A stretch of DNA of 55,120 bases from positions 1 to 55,120 of the forward strand of contig NZ_JAAAYE010000039.1 in NCBI RefSeq assembly GCF_013282575.1, read 5' to 3'. Position 1 is the stretch's first letter; every line of letters begins with the position of its first letter. The stretch comes from Paraburkholderia sp. NMBU_R16. Its GTDB lineage: Bacteria; Pseudomonadota; Gammaproteobacteria; Burkholderiales; Burkholderiaceae. This document shows, piece after piece, positions 8,169 through 18,249 of the stretch. A program made the position numbers and the translations under genes. The notes beneath the pieces were generated by a model. That model was not told where the DNA came from. It did no database searches and saw only the letters and a list, made by a program, of their open reading frames with translations.

Positions 8169-8834
8169 ATGAACACGCACCGCCCCCGCGCCGCCTCGAA
8201 GGACCGCAACGATTGGCGTTCGCAAGACAACGGTCGTGAACTCGTTCTCGTCCGGGAACTGACGGCCGGCGACCGCGAGCGCCTGCTCGCTCACTTTCTG
8301 GCGCTGCAGTCCGACGATCGCCTCCTGCGCTTTGGCCAGACCGCATCCGATCAGGTCATCGAAAACTATGTCCGCACGATCGATTTCGAGCGGGACACCG
8401 TCTTTGGCGTATTCGACAGCGCGCTCGAGGTGGTCGGTGTGGGCCACTTGGCCTACCTTCCCGCCGAGGGCGAAAAACGTACGGCCGAATTCGGCGTTTC
8501 CGTGCTCGAACGTTCGCGCGGCAAAGGTATCGGCACGCGGCTTTTCGAGCGCGCGACCATGCGTTGCCGCAATACGCACGTCACCACGCTGTATATGTAC
8601 TGTCTGTCGCGCAATACGACGATGATGCATATCGCGAAGAAAGCCGGAATGCGCATCGAATACGCTTACGGCAGCGCGGACGCCTATCTGACGCTGCCGC
8701 CCGCGGATCAGACCAGCATCCTCTCCGAAATGCTCCACGAACAGGCTGCAGCGTTCGACTACGCGATCAAACGCCAGACGCAGCGCACGACCGAAATCAT
8801 CGAAGCTCTGCTGCCTACGGACGCGCTCGCGTAA
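8169..8834 (+). CDS. GNAT-family N-acetyltransferase
   Basis: A 221-residue protein with a single GNAT fold (about residues 25-170). The acetyl-CoA binding motif is seen in SVLERSRGKGIGTRLFERA (R/Q-x-x-G-x-G/A pattern). GGGAGA sits 6 nt before the ATG. The last ~50 residues are a helical extension of no known role. The substrate cannot be told from sequence. The 240 bp upstream are comparatively AT-rich and probably hold its promoter. It converges on the AsnC-type gene that follows. Confidence 0.8.
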   Translation: MNTHRPRAASKDRNDWRSQDNGRELVLVRELTAGDRERLLAHFLALQSDDRLLRFGQTASDQVIENYVRTIDFERDTVFGVFDSALEVVGVGHLAYLPAEGEKRTAEFGVSVLERSRGKGIGTRLFERATMRCRNTHVTTLYMYCLSRNTTMMHIAKKAGMRIEYAYGSADAYLTLPPADQTSILSEMLHEQAAAFDYAIKRQTQRTTEIIEALLPTDALA

Positions 8835-8850
8835 CGGCGCGGTACGCGCT

Positions 8851-9348
8851 TCAGACGATCGGCAATGCCGTCGTTTCCTTGAAGCTTTCCAGCGCGAAGC
8901 TCGTTTTGACATCGACGACGGACGGGTGGTGCAGCAACTGATCCTGCACGAAGCGCGAAAAATGCACCATGTCCTGCACCTGCACGCGTAACAGATAGTC
9001 CATCTCGCCCGTCATCGCATGACAGGCGACGACTTCGGGCCAAGCCTGAACCGCGGCGCGAAAGAGTTCCGCGTGGGTCGTCCCCGCCCGCCCCGTCGCG
9101 CCGCCGCGTTTTTCCAGACGCACGTTCACGTAGGCGAGCAGCCCGAGGCCGAGCTTTTGCGCATCGAGCAGCGCGACGTAGCCGCGAATCACGCCGGCCT
9201 CCTCGAGGCGCCGTATCCGGCGCAAACACGGGCTCGGCGATAGATTCACGCGTTCCGCGATGTCCTGATTCGATGCCCGCCCATTTTCCTGAAGAATGGC
9301 GAGAATGCGCCGGTCGACCGCATCGAGTTCGATTTGGGCCATTTTCAT
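8851..9348 (-). CDS. Lrp/AsnC-family regulator, divergent from hppD
   Basis: A 165-residue Lrp/AsnC protein. The winged helix-turn-helix is N-terminal (ELDAVDRRILAILQENGRASNQDIAERVNLSPSPCLRRI region, about 6-55). The RAM ligand-sensing domain follows (about 70-155, with VVACHAMTGEMDYLLRV). The ATG at 9348 has AGGA at good spacing; the frame is open to 9426 but lacks a better start. The gene is divergent from hppD across about 160 bp, the classic arrangement for a local regulator, so control of hppD in response to an aromatic amino acid or ketoacid is inferred. Confidence 0.88.
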   Translation of the reverse strand: MKMAQIELDAVDRRILAILQENGRASNQDIAERVNLSPSPCLRRIRRLEEAGVIRGYVALLDAQKLGLGLLAYVNVRLEKRGGATGRAGTTHAELFRAAVQAWPEVVACHAMTGEMDYLLRVQVQDMVHFSRFVQDQLLHHPSVVDVKTSFALESFKETTALPIV

Positions 9349-9506
9349 CGTCCTGAAACGCCATCGTTGGCAGTAAGTTGCGCAATCGTAGTCAGCTGGA
9401 TCGCAATTCGCAACATTTTGCCGCACGTCGAGCTATACACTTGCGTCTATCCGTAGGCGTTGCGGCGCGTGTCCCGGTGGGCGCGGACCGCCCATAGGAG
9501 ACACGC

Positions 9507-10604
9507 ATGCAGTTTCAAACGTGGGAGAACCCCGTCGGCACCGACGGTTTCGAATTCATCGAATACACGGCTCCCGATCCGAAAGCGCTCGGCAAACTGT
9601 TCGAGCGGCTCGGCTTCGCAGCCATCGCGCGGCACCGTCACAAAGACGTGACGCTTTACCGCCAAGGCGGCATCAACTTCATCGTCAACGCGGAGCCCGA
9701 CTCGTTCGCTCAGCGTTTCGCGCGTCTGCACGGGCCGTCGATCTGCGCCATCGCTTTTCGGGTCAAGGATGCAGCCAAGGCGTACCGGCATGCGCTCGAA
9801 CTGGGCGCCTGGGGCTTCGATAACAAGACGGGGCCGATGGAGTTGAACATCCCCGCCATCAAGGGCGTCGGCGATTCGTTGATCTATTTCGTCGACCGTT
9901 GGCGCGGCAAGCACGGTGCCGCGGCCGGCAGTGTCGGCGATATCGATATCTACGACGTCGACTTCGAGCCGATTCCCGGCGCGAATCCGAATCCGGTCGG
10001 CCACGGCCTCACCTATATCGACCATCTCACGCATAACGTGCATCGCGGCCGCATGCGCGAGTGGGCCACCTTTTACGAGCGGCTCTTCAACTTCCGCGAG
10101 GTCCGCTACTTCGACATCGAAGGCAAGGTGACAGGCGTCAAATCGAAAGCCATGACATCGCCGTGCGGCAAGATCCGCATTCCGATCAACGAGGAAGGTT
10201 CGGAGACGGCCGGGCAGATTCAGGAGTACCTCGACGCCTATCACGGCGAAGGCATTCAGCACATCGCGCTAGGCACGAACGATATCTATCGCACGGTCGA
10301 TGGCCTGCGCGAGCGCGGCATCCAGTTGCTCGATACGGTCGATACCTATTACGAGCTCGTCGAGAAGCGCGTTCCCGGACATGGCGAGCCGCTCGACGAA
10401 CTGCGCCGCCGCAAGATACTGATCGACGGCGCGAAGAACGATCTGCTGCTGCAGATCTTCACCGAAAACCAGATCGGCCCGATCTTCTTCGAGATCATTC
10501 AGCGCAAGGGCAATCAAGGGTTCGGCGAGGGCAATTTCAAGGCGTTGTTCGAATCGATCGAACTCGATCAGATCCGGCGGGGCGTCGTGCACGACAAGGG
10601 CTGA
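9507..10604 (+). CDS. hppD: 4-hydroxyphenylpyruvate dioxygenase
   Basis: A 365-residue vicinal-oxygen-chelate dioxygenase that turns 4-hydroxyphenylpyruvate into homogentisate in tyrosine catabolism. The Fe(II) triad is intact: His173 (TYIDHLTHNV), His252 (GIQHIALGTNDI) and Glu329 (IFFEIIQRKG). AGGAG precedes the ATG at suitable spacing. It is transcribed away from an AsnC-type regulator. The homogentisate-degrading genes (hmgA, fahA) are not in this window. Confidence 0.96.
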   Translation: MQFQTWENPVGTDGFEFIEYTAPDPKALGKLFERLGFAAIARHRHKDVTLYRQGGINFIVNAEPDSFAQRFARLHGPSICAIAFRVKDAAKAYRHALELGAWGFDNKTGPMELNIPAIKGVGDSLIYFVDRWRGKHGAAAGSVGDIDIYDVDFEPIPGANPNPVGHGLTYIDHLTHNVHRGRMREWATFYERLFNFREVRYFDIEGKVTGVKSKAMTSPCGKIRIPINEEGSETAGQIQEYLDAYHGEGIQHIALGTNDIYRTVDGLRERGIQLLDTVDTYYELVEKRVPGHGEPLDELRRRKILIDGAKNDLLLQIFTENQIGPIFFEIIQRKGNQGFGEGNFKALFESIELDQIRRGVVHDKG

Positions 10605-10630
10605 TACGGGGACACTGGCGCCCAACAACG

Positions 10631-10669
10631 AAAAAGGCGGAACGCCCGCAGTGGTGCAAGCGTTCCGCC
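10631..10669 (-). terminator. intrinsic terminator of the small exported-protein gene
   Basis: GGCGGAACG (10636-10644) pairs perfectly with CGTTCCGCC (10661-10669). On the minus strand the stem is followed by TTTTT (10635-10631), so it terminates leftward transcription from the small gene at 10714-10920. The stem may also help end rightward hppD messages. Confidence 0.75.
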
Positions 10670-10713
10670 CTTCCGTGCTCGTCTGTTTGAGCGCGCGTCG
10701 AGCCGAGGCGATC

Positions 10714-10920
10714 TCAGCGACGCGCGGCGAATGCTTCCTCGTCAGGGGACGCTTCCCCCGAGGCATGTTGATCCGCACCCGCGCCGGCCATGCGTGCGCT
10801 GTGCGACACAGCGGCTGCCAGGCTCCCCGGCGTTGCGGCGCTCGTTGGGCGAACCGGAAGGTTCATGGCAAAAAATGCGGCGGAAACCATCAGAAAGCTC
10901 TGAACGTTTCGTTTGTTCAT
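10714..10920 (-). CDS. small exported protein of unknown function
   Basis: Translation from the ATG at 10920, preceded by a strong AAGGAG at 6-nt spacing, gives 68 residues: a signal peptide (about 1-26, ending PTSAA) and a short hydrophilic mature part rich in Ala, Ser, Asp and Glu, with no cysteines. The frame stays open to 11031, but the ribosome binding site and signal peptide fix the start. I recognise no family. It is a single-gene unit, flanked by its own terminator on the left and the promoter of the indolepyruvate oxidoreductase on the right. Confidence 0.65.
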   Translation of the reverse strand: MNKRNVQSFLMVSAAFFAMNLPVRPTSAATPGSLAAAVSHSARMAGAGADQHASGEASPDEEAFAARR

Positions 10921-11273
10921 CTGTACTCCTTTTTCTCTTTCGCGCCCGATGCAGCGAGGCGCGAGTCGTTTACGGCACTCGCGTCTTCCAGCGAGAACGC
11001 AATTAGACCAGGGGCGCCGCCGCGGTTCCATCTTCCATACAGCGCGTTACGTCGGTTACAGACGGATACGGCGCCTCCGTTAGGAGACGTCATCAACGCG
11101 CGCTCCGAGCGGCTTTGCCGCGTATCGGCGATTTTTGATGTCCTGCGGCGGGTTTCTCCCAGTGCTACCATCTGCAAAAAACCGTCAATATGGCGGCCCC
11201 GGCCGACGCGTCCACAAGATGCCGACGCCCACGAAGTTTTGGCGATCCCAAACAGGTTGGAGGAGTCCACATA
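10921..11273. other. divergent intergenic region between small exported protein and IOR gene
   Basis: About 350 bp with no convincing gene. It must hold promoters for the leftward small gene and the rightward IOR gene. I could not pick out a near-consensus promoter for either. The right end carries the IOR ribosome binding site (GGAGGAG near 11260). Confidence 0.5.
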
Positions 11274-14200
11274 ATGAATGCCCCGCTAGACGCAGGCCAG
11301 CGAGCCTCGCTCGAAGCCGCGTTGTCTTCCGTCACGCTCGACGACAAATACATCCTAGAACACGGCCGCGCCTATATGAGCGGCATCCAGGCGCTCGTCA
11401 GGCTGCCGATGCTGCAGCAAGCGCGCGATCAGGCTGCAGGGCTCAATACCGCGGGATTCATATCCGGTTATCGGGGTTCCCCCCTCGGCGGACTCGACCT
11501 CGCGCTCTGGAAGGCCGGGAAACATCTCGCGGGCCACCGCATCGTCTTTCAGCCCGGCGTCAATGAAGATCTCGCCGCCACGGCCGTATGGGGCACGCAG
11601 CAGGTCAATCTGTACCCGAGCGCCAAATACGATGGCGTCTTCTCGATGTGGTACGGCAAGGGCCCCGGCGTCGATCGCTCGGCGGATGTGCTCAAACATG
11701 GCAATTCGGCAGGCTCTTCGCGCTTGGGCGGTGTGCTCGTGCTGGCCGGAGACGATCACGCCTGCAAATCGTCGACGCTCGCGCACCAATCCGAGCATAT
11801 CTTCAAGGCGTGCGGATTGCCGGTGCTGTTTCCGTCGAACGTTCAGGAATACCTCGATTTCGGCCTGCACGGCTGGGCGATGAGCCGTTACTCCGGCTTG
11901 TGGGTCGCGATGAAATGCGTGACCGATGTCGTCGAGTCGTCGGCCTCGGTCGATATCGATCCTCAACGCACGCAGATCGTCTTGCCGAGCGACTTCGTGC
12001 TGCCCGAAGGCGGCCTGAACATCCGCTGGCCCGATCCGCCTCTCGTGCAGGAAGCCCGGCTGCTCGATTACAAGTGGTATGCCGCGCTTGCCTACGTCCG
12101 TGCGAACAAGCTCGATCGCATCGAGATCGATTCGCCGCAAGCGCGCTTCGGCATCATCACCGGCGGGAAGGCTTATCTCGACACGCGCCAGGCGCTCGTC
12201 GACCTCGGACTCGATGACGAAACCTGCTCGCGCATCGGCATTCGGCTCTACAAGGTGGGCTGCGTCTGGCCGCTCGAAGCGCAAGGCGCGCATGCGTTCG
12301 CGCGAGGATTGCAGGAGATCCTCGTCGTCGAGGAGAAGCGACAGATTCTCGAGTATGCGATCAAGGAAGAGCTTTACAACTGGCCCGACGGCCAGCGTCC
12401 GCGCGTGTTCGGCAAGTTCGACGAAAAAGACGGCGCGGGCGGCGAATGGTCGGTGCCGATGGGCAACTGGCTGCTGCCGGCGCATTACGAGCTCTCGCCC
12501 GCATTGATTGCGAAGGCGATTGCCACGCGTCTCGAGAAATTCGATCTGCCTGCCGACGTGCGCGCGCGTATCGCGGCGCGCCTTGCCGTCATCGACGCCA
12601 AGGAAAAGGCCCTCGCCAAGCCGCGCGTCGCGATCGAGCGCAAGCCGTGGTTCTGCTCGGGCTGTCCGCACAACACGTCGACGAATGTGCCGGAAGGCTC
12701 GCGCGCGATGGCCGGCATCGGCTGCCATTACATGACCGTCTGGATGGACCGCAACACGAGCACTTTCAGTCAGATGGGCGGCGAAGGTGTGGCCTGGACC
12801 GGGCAAGCCCCGTTCACGAACGACAACCACGTGTTTGCGAATCTGGGCGACGGCACCTACTTTCATTCTGGACTGCTCGCCATTCGCGCCGCCATCGCGG
12901 CCAAGGTCAACATCACCTACAAGATTCTCTACAACGACGCGGTCGCAATGACGGGCGGGCAACCCGTCGATGGGGTGCTGACGGTGCCGCAGATCACGCA
13001 CCAACTCGCTGCCGAAGGCGCGGCCAAGATCGTCATTGTCACCGACGAGCCGCAGAAGTACGACGGCACGACGCTGCTCGCGCCCGGTGTGACGATCCAT
13101 CATCGCGATACGCTCGATGCTGTACAACGCGAGCTACGGGAGATCCCCGGCACGACGATCCTCATCTACGACCAGACCTGTGCGACCGAAAAGCGGCGCC
13201 GCCGCAAGAAGGGGCAGTTTCCCGATCCGGCGCGGCGCGTCGTCATCAACGAGGCGGTCTGCGAAGGGTGCGGCGATTGCTCCGTGCAGTCGAACTGCCT
13301 GTCCGTCGAACCGCTCGAAACCGAGTTCGGTACCAAGCGGCAGATCAATCAGTCGAGTTGCAACAAGGACTTCTCGTGTCTGAAGGGGTTCTGCCCGAGC
13401 TTCGTGACCGTGGAAGGCGGGCAGCTACGCAAGCCGAAGCCGCTCGGTGCCGATGCGGGTGAACTGCCCGAGGTCCCTGAACCCGTACTGCCCGAAATCG
13501 GGCGCCCCTATGGCGTCCTGGTCACGGGCGTAGGCGGAACCGGCGTCGTGACGATCGGCGCGCTCATCGGGATGGCCGCGCATCTCGAACAAAAGGGCGT
13601 CACGGTACTCGATGTGACGGGACTCGCGCAAAAAGGCGGCGCGGTCATGAGCCATGTGCAGATCGCCAATGCGCCCGCGGATATTCATGCCACGCGGATC
13701 GCGATGGGCGAAGCCGAACTCGTCATCGGCTGCGATGCGATCGTGACGGCCAGCGACGAATGCACGTCGCGGATGCAGTATGGGCAAACGCGCGTCGTCG
13801 TGAACAGCTCGAAGACGCCGACGGCCGATTTCATCAAGAACCCGGACTGGACCTTCCCGGGATCGAGCACCGAGAACGACGTGCGCGCGGCGGCGGGCGA
13901 CGCCGTCGATTTCGTCGATGCGAACCGTTTCGCCGTCGCGCTGCTTGGCGACGCGATCTACACGAACCCGTTCGTGCTCGGCTATGCGTGGCAGCGCGGC
14001 TGGCTGCCGCTCTCGCACCGCTCGCTCGTGCGCGCCATCGAGCTCAACGGCGTGCAGGTGGAGAAAAACATCGCGGCGTTCGAGTGGGGCCGTCGTGCGG
14101 CTCACGACCCGGCCAGCGTGCAGCAAGCCGTCAACCCGGCAGCCGCGCGCGAAACGGCGGGCGCCACCGTGATCACGCTCCATACGAAAAAGGCCCTCGA

Positions 14201-14852
14201 TGCCCTCATCGCCAAGCGCATCGAGCACCTCACCGCTTATCAAAATGCCGCGTATGCCGAACGTTACCGCTCGCTCGTCGATGCGGTGCGCGCGGCGGAG
14301 CGCAACATCGAAGGCGAGACCGCCAACGAGCCGCTGACCGAAGCCGTAGCGCGCAATCTCCACAAGCTGATGGCCTACAAGGACGAGTACGAGGTCGCGC
14401 GGCTGCAGACGGACCCCGCGTTTATCGCCAAATTGCAGGCTCAGTTCGAAGGCGATTGGAAGCTGAACTTCCATCTGGCCCCGCCGCTTCTCGCGAAGAA
14501 GGATGCGAACGGCCGTCTGATCAAGAAGCAATACGGCTCATGGATGTCGTCGGCGTTCAAGGTGGTGGCCAAGCTGAAGTTCCTGCGCGGCTCGGCGCTC
14601 GATCCGTTCGGCAAGACCGAGGAGCGTCGCACGGAGCGTGCGTTGATCGGCGAATACGAGGCGCTCGTACGCGAGCTGATCGGCGGACTCAACGCCGATA
14701 ATCGCGCGCTCGCCATCGAGCTTGCGAGTCTGCCTGACGGGATTCGCGGCTACGGTCACGTGAAGGAGAACAATCTGCGGGCGGTACGCGTGAAGTGGGC
14801 CGACCTCGTCGCGCGCTGGCATAAGGCGGATGTGGCGCGTCACGCTGCCTAG
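11274..14852 (+). CDS. fused indolepyruvate ferredoxin oxidoreductase (IorA-IorB type)
   Basis: From the ATG at 11274 (GGAGGAG upstream) the protein has 1192 residues. It joins parts that are separate subunits in archaea: an alpha-like domain, a thiamine-diphosphate domain (about 455-640, CSGCPHNTSTNVPEGS), a ferredoxin-like insert (about 658-715, CEGCGDCSVQSNC and CNKDFSCLKGFCPSF), the gamma/IorB domain (from about 752, GVGGTGVVTIGAL) and a long C-terminal domain. The enzyme oxidatively decarboxylates arylpyruvates (indolepyruvate, phenylpyruvate, 4-hydroxyphenylpyruvate) to arylacetyl-CoA with a low-potential electron acceptor. Single-chain forms are common in Burkholderia. Upstream hppD acts on the same class of substrate, and the paa operon could consume phenylacetyl-CoA. 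Confidence 0.92.
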   Translation: MNAPLDAGQRASLEAALSSVTLDDKYILEHGRAYMSGIQALVRLPMLQQARDQAAGLNTAGFISGYRGSPLGGLDLALWKAGKHLAGHRIVFQPGVNEDLAATAVWGTQQVNLYPSAKYDGVFSMWYGKGPGVDRSADVLKHGNSAGSSRLGGVLVLAGDDHACKSSTLAHQSEHIFKACGLPVLFPSNVQEYLDFGLHGWAMSRYSGLWVAMKCVTDVVESSASVDIDPQRTQIVLPSDFVLPEGGLNIRWPDPPLVQEARLLDYKWYAALAYVRANKLDRIEIDSPQARFGIITGGKAYLDTRQALVDLGLDDETCSRIGIRLYKVGCVWPLEAQGAHAFARGLQEILVVEEKRQILEYAIKEELYNWPDGQRPRVFGKFDEKDGAGGEWSVPMGNWLLPAHYELSPALIAKAIATRLEKFDLPADVRARIAARLAVIDAKEKALAKPRVAIERKPWFCSGCPHNTSTNVPEGSRAMAGIGCHYMTVWMDRNTSTFSQMGGEGVAWTGQAPFTNDNHVFANLGDGTYFHSGLLAIRAAIAAKVNITYKILYNDAVAMTGGQPVDGVLTVPQITHQLAAEGAAKIVIVTDEPQKYDGTTLLAPGVTIHHRDTLDAVQRELREIPGTTILIYDQTCATEKRRRRKKGQFPDPARRVVINEAVCEGCGDCSVQSNCLSVEPLETEFGTKRQINQSSCNKDFSCLKGFCPSFVTVEGGQLRKPKPLGADAGELPEVPEPVLPEIGRPYGVLVTGVGGTGVVTIGALIGMAAHLEQKGVTVLDVTGLAQKGGAVMSHVQIANAPADIHATRIAMGEAELVIGCDAIVTASDECTSRMQYGQTRVVVNSSKTPTADFIKNPDWTFPGSSTENDVRAAAGDAVDFVDANRFAVALLGDAIYTNPFVLGYAWQRGWLPLSHRSLVRAIELNGVQVEKNIAAFEWGRRAAHDPASVQQAVNPAAARETAGATVITLHTKKALDALIAKRIEHLTAYQNAAYAERYRSLVDAVRAAERNIEGETANEPLTEAVARNLHKLMAYKDEYEVARLQTDPAFIAKLQAQFEGDWKLNFHLAPPLLAKKDANGRLIKKQYGSWMSSAFKVVAKLKFLRGSALDPFGKTEERRTERALIGEYEALVRELIGGLNADNRALAIELASLPDGIRGYGHVKENNLRAVRVKWADLVARWHKADVARHAA

Positions 14853-14870
14853 CCAGCACCGCAGCGATTA

Positions 14871-14906
14871 AAAAAGGCGGCTTCCCTTACGGGTAGCCGC
14901 CTTTTT
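14871..14906. terminator. bidirectional intrinsic terminator
   Basis: AAAAAGGCGGCT (14871-14882) pairs with AGCCGCCTTTTT (14895-14906) around a 12-nt loop. T-runs on both strands mean it can stop both the rightward IOR transcript and the leftward maeB transcript. Confidence 0.9.
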
Positions 14907-14932
14907 CATGCGCGCTCTCTCGAGCGCCGGCG

Positions 14933-17203
14933 TTACTGCACGCGCGCGTTGGCTGCCGCGACCGCCGTCATGTTGATGATCCGGCGCACCGTTGCCGCGG
15001 GCGTCAGGATATGGACAGGCTTGGCCGCACCGAGCAGCAACGGGCCGACCGTCACGCCTTCTCCGCCCACCATCTTCAGCAGGTTGTAGGTGATGTTGGC
15101 CGCCTCGACGTTCGGCATGATGAGCAGGTTCGCCTCGCCGGTCAGCGTCGTGCCCGGGAACGACTGTTTGCGGATCGCCTCGGACAGTGCCGCGTCGCCG
15201 TGCATTTCGCCGTCCACTTCGAGCTCCGGCGCGCGCGCGGCAATCAGCTTGCGCGCCGTCGCCATGCGCTGCGACGATGCCGAGGGCGTGCTGCCGAAGT
15301 TCGAGTTCGACAGCAGCGCGATCTTCGGCACAATGCCGAAACGCTCGATCTCGCGGGCGGCGAGGACGGCCATGTCGGCCAGTTGCTCGGCGCTCGGTAC
15401 CTCATTGACGTAGGTATCGCAGATGAACAGATTGCGGCCCGGCAGCATCAGCAGGTTCATCGCGGCATAGTGCTCGGCTTGCGCCGCACGGCCCAACACC
15501 TGATCGATGAACTTCAGATGGCTGTGATAGGTGTCGATGAGGCCGCAGATCATGCCGTCGGCGTAACCGAGGTGTACGAGAATCGCACCGATCAGCGTGT
15601 TGAACTTGCGCATCGCGGCCTTCGCGACGTCCGGCGTCACGCCTTCGCGCGCGCCGATCTCATGGTAGGCCTGCCAGCACTGCTGATAGCGCGGATCGTC
15701 TTCCGGATTGACGATGTCGAAATCGACTCCGCCCTTGAGCTTCGAGCCCATCTTCTTCAGCCGCATTTCAATGACGGCGGGGCGCCCGATGATGATCGGC
15801 TTCGCGATGCCTTCCGTCAGCACGAACTGCGCGGCGCGCAGCACGCGCTCGTCTTCGCCTTCCGCGAATACGATGCGCGCCGCCTTTTGCTTGGCCGCCG
15901 CAAACACGGGACGCATGACCATCCCGGTTCGATAGACCGTGGCGCCGAGCTGCTCCCGGTACGCATCCATGTCCTGGATCGGGCGCGTGGCAACGCCCGA
16001 ATCCATCGCGGCTTGCGCAACCGCCGGCGCGATCTTGATGATCAGGCGCGGATCGAACGGCTTCGGAATCAGATACTCGGGCCCGAATTCGAGCGAATGA
16101 CCCTCATAGGCCTTGGCGACTTCATCGCCCTGGTCCGTCTCCTCGGCCAGCTCCGCGATAGCGCGTACACAGGCGAGCTTCATCTCCTCGGTGATCGTCG
16201 TCGCGCCGACATCGAGCGCGCCGCGGAAGATGAACGGAAAGCAGAGAACGTTGTTGACCTGGTTCGGATAGTCCGAGCGGCCGGTGGCGATGATGACGTC
16301 GGGGCGCGCGGCCTTCGCGTCCTCGGGACGAATTTCGGGCTCGGGGTTCGCCAGCGCGAGGATCAGCGGCTTCGCGCCCATCTTCTTGACCATGTCGGGC
16401 TTGAGCACGCCGGCGCTCGAGCAGCCGAGGAAGACGTCGGCCGATTCGATCGCGTCGTCGAGCGTGCGCGCCTCGGTCTTGGCCGCGTAGCGCTCCTTCG
16501 ACGGGTCGAGGTTGCCGCGGCCCTGATAGATGACGCCCTTCGAATCGACGACGAGGATGTTTTCCCGCGTGAGCCCCAGGTTGACAAGCAGGTCGAGACA
16601 GGCAATGGCCGCGGCGCCCGCGCCCGAGCAGACGAGCTTCACGCGCGAAAGCTCTTTGCCGACCACCTTCAGACCGTTCAGAATCGCCGCGGACGCAATG
16701 ATGGCGGTGCCGTGCTGGTCATCGTGAAAGACCGGAATCTTCATGCGCTCGCGCAGCTTCTTCTCGATATAGAAGCACTCGGGCGCCTTGATGTCTTCGA
16801 GGTTGATGCCGCCGAGCGTCGGCTCGAGCATCGCAATGGCTTCGACGAGCTTGTCCGGGTCCGACTCGGCGAGTTCGATGTCGAAGACATCGATGCCCGC
16901 GAATTTCTTGAAGAGACACCCCTTGCCTTCCATCACCGGCTTCGCCGCGAGCGGGCCGATATTGCCGAGTCCGAGGACGGCCGTGCCGTTGGTCACGACA
17001 CCGACGAGATTGCCGCGAGAGGTGTACTTTTGCGCGTCGAGCGGATCCGCGTGAATCGCTTCGCACGCGGCGGCGACGCCGGGCGAGTAGGCGAGCGAGA
17101 GATCGAGCTGGTTCGACAGCGGCTTGGTCGGCGTCACCGAAATCTTGCCGGGCCGGGGATTTTGATGATACGAGAGGGCGCTTTGCTTCAGTTGTTCGTC
17201 CAT
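14933..17203 (-). CDS. maeB: NADP-dependent malic enzyme, MaeB type
   Basis: From the ATG at 17203 the protein has 756 residues. The N-terminal malic domain begins [18 protein letters not shown]. The NAD(P)-binding domain follows ([18 protein letters not shown], about 195-215). The C-terminal ~320 residues resemble phosphotransacetylase (Pta) but in this family serve regulation rather than catalysis. It decarboxylates malate to pyruvate, making NADPH for gluconeogenic or lipid-forming growth. The frame is open to 17428, but the extra residues are low-complexity, GC-rich and unlike the family. It is monocistronic. Confidence 0.94.
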   Translation of the reverse strand: MDEQLKQSALSYHQNPRPGKISVTPTKPLSNQLDLSLAYSPGVAAACEAIHADPLDAQKYTSRGNLVGVVTNGTAVLGLGNIGPLAAKPVMEGKGCLFKKFAGIDVFDIELAESDPDKLVEAIAMLEPTLGGINLEDIKAPECFYIEKKLRERMKIPVFHDDQHGTAIIASAAILNGLKVVGKELSRVKLVCSGAGAAAIACLDLLVNLGLTRENILVVDSKGVIYQGRGNLDPSKERYAAKTEARTLDDAIESADVFLGCSSAGVLKPDMVKKMGAKPLILALANPEPEIRPEDAKAARPDVIIATGRSDYPNQVNNVLCFPFIFRGALDVGATTITEEMKLACVRAIAELAEETDQGDEVAKAYEGHSLEFGPEYLIPKPFDPRLIIKIAPAVAQAAMDSGVATRPIQDMDAYREQLGATVYRTGMVMRPVFAAAKQKAARIVFAEGEDERVLRAAQFVLTEGIAKPIIIGRPAVIEMRLKKMGSKLKGGVDFDIVNPEDDPRYQQCWQAYHEIGAREGVTPDVAKAAMRKFNTLIGAILVHLGYADGMICGLIDTYHSHLKFIDQVLGRAAQAEHYAAMNLLMLPGRNLFICDTYVNEVPSAEQLADMAVLAAREIERFGIVPKIALLSNSNFGSTPSASSQRMATARKLIAARAPELEVDGEMHGDAALSEAIRKQSFPGTTLTGEANLLIMPNVEAANITYNLLKMVGGEGVTVGPLLLGAAKPVHILTPAATVRRIINMTAVAAANARVQ

Positions 17204-17505
17204 GATTGACCTGCAAGACGTAATGAATATGGCCCGCGCGCGCCGAAGGGCTCCCGCCGGAAGACGAGGGCCCGCACGCCGTCGGCCGGCACGGTGAAGG
17301 CCCGCGGCGTCCTGGCTGCACGCCGCCCGCGCGCCGGCAGCGTTTGCGGGGGTGCTAGTGTACACCTCCCCGGCGGGCCGGCCGGCACCCGCCCCAACTC
17401 GGGTAAAATACGCCCCCTGTGCGCGCACGAGCGCGCCGCCGGCTCTTTCGGGCCGCTTCCCGGGTCATCGCGCCCGCCGCGGCCCCTCTCCCCAAGGACT
17501 CGCCC
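17204..17505. other. maeB-pyrE divergent intergenic region
   Basis: About 300 bp of very GC-rich spacer between the divergent maeB and pyrE starts. TAAAAT (17404-17409) in GGGTAAAATACG is a likely -10 element for pyrE; no good -35 precedes it. Nothing else is evident. Confidence 0.4.
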
Positions 17506-18192
17506 ATGACAGGCTTCGATCGCCAAACGATCTCCGATACGACCGCCAAGATGCTGCTCGAAGTGCAGGCGGTGCACTTCAATGCCGAAAAACCGTTCAT
17601 CTTCACGTCCGGCTGGGCCAGCCCGGTGTATATCGACTGCCGCAAGCTGATCTCGTATCCGCGCGTGCGCCGCGGCTTGATGGAGATGGCGGAAGCGACG
17701 ATTTTGCGCGACGTCGGCTACGAGCAGATCGACGCTGTCGCGGGCGGCGAAACCGCCGGCATCCCGTTCGCGGCGTGGATCGCCGACCGCATGATGCTGC
17801 CGATGCAGTACGTGCGCAAAAAGCCCAAGGGGTTCGGGCGCAATGCGCAGATCGAAGGGCTGCTCGAGGAAGGGTCGCGCGTGCTGCTCGTCGAGGATCT
17901 CACGACGGACAGCCGCAGCAAGATCAACTTCATCAACGCGCTGCGCACGGCCGGCGCACGCGTGAACCACTGCTTCGTCCTCTTTCACTACAACATCTTC
18001 AAGGAAAGCGTGTCGGTGCTCAAAGACATCGACGTGGACCTGCACGCGCTCGCCACGTGGTGGGACGTGTTGCGTGTGGCGAAGGCGTCGGGCTACTTCG
18101 AAGCGAAAACGCTCGATGAAGTCGAGAAGTTCCTGCACGCGCCGGCCGAATGGTCCGCCGCGCACGGTGGCGCAACGGCCGCACCGCAGTAA
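17506..18192 (+). CDS. pyrE: orotate phosphoribosyltransferase
   Basis: A 228-residue PyrE homologue starting at the ATG at 17506, with AAGGA upstream. The PRPP-binding signature [14 protein letters not shown] (about 126-139) is intact, and [19 protein letters not shown] marks the substrate end. It joins orotate to PRPP to form OMP in pyrimidine synthesis. The open frame to 17419 lacks a better start. A terminator follows directly. Confidence 0.95.
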   Translation: MTGFDRQTISDTTAKMLLEVQAVHFNAEKPFIFTSGWASPVYIDCRKLISYPRVRRGLMEMAEATILRDVGYEQIDAVAGGETAGIPFAAWIADRMMLPMQYVRKKPKGFGRNAQIEGLLEEGSRVLLVEDLTTDSRSKINFINALRTAGARVNHCFVLFHYNIFKESVSVLKDIDVDLHALATWWDVLRVAKASGYFEAKTLDEVEKFLHAPAEWSAAHGGATAAPQ

Positions 18193-18223
18193 TCCGAAGC
18201 GAAGTACCGTCGGAATGAATCAG

Positions 18224-18249
18224 CGCCCGTCCTAGCGACGGGCGTTTTT
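18224..18249. terminator. pyrE terminator
   Basis: CGCCCGTC (18224-18231) pairs with GACGGGCG (18237-18244) around a 5-nt loop, followed by TTTTT. It ends pyrE transcription and abuts the 3' end of the convergent response-regulator gene. Confidence 0.88.

Noticed and set aside
11355-13127. A 590-codon leftward frame inside the IOR gene, and similar long antisense frames at 15011-17209 and 41746-43083.
   Set aside because: They mirror highly conserved genes on the other strand, have shadow-like composition and lack ribosome sites.
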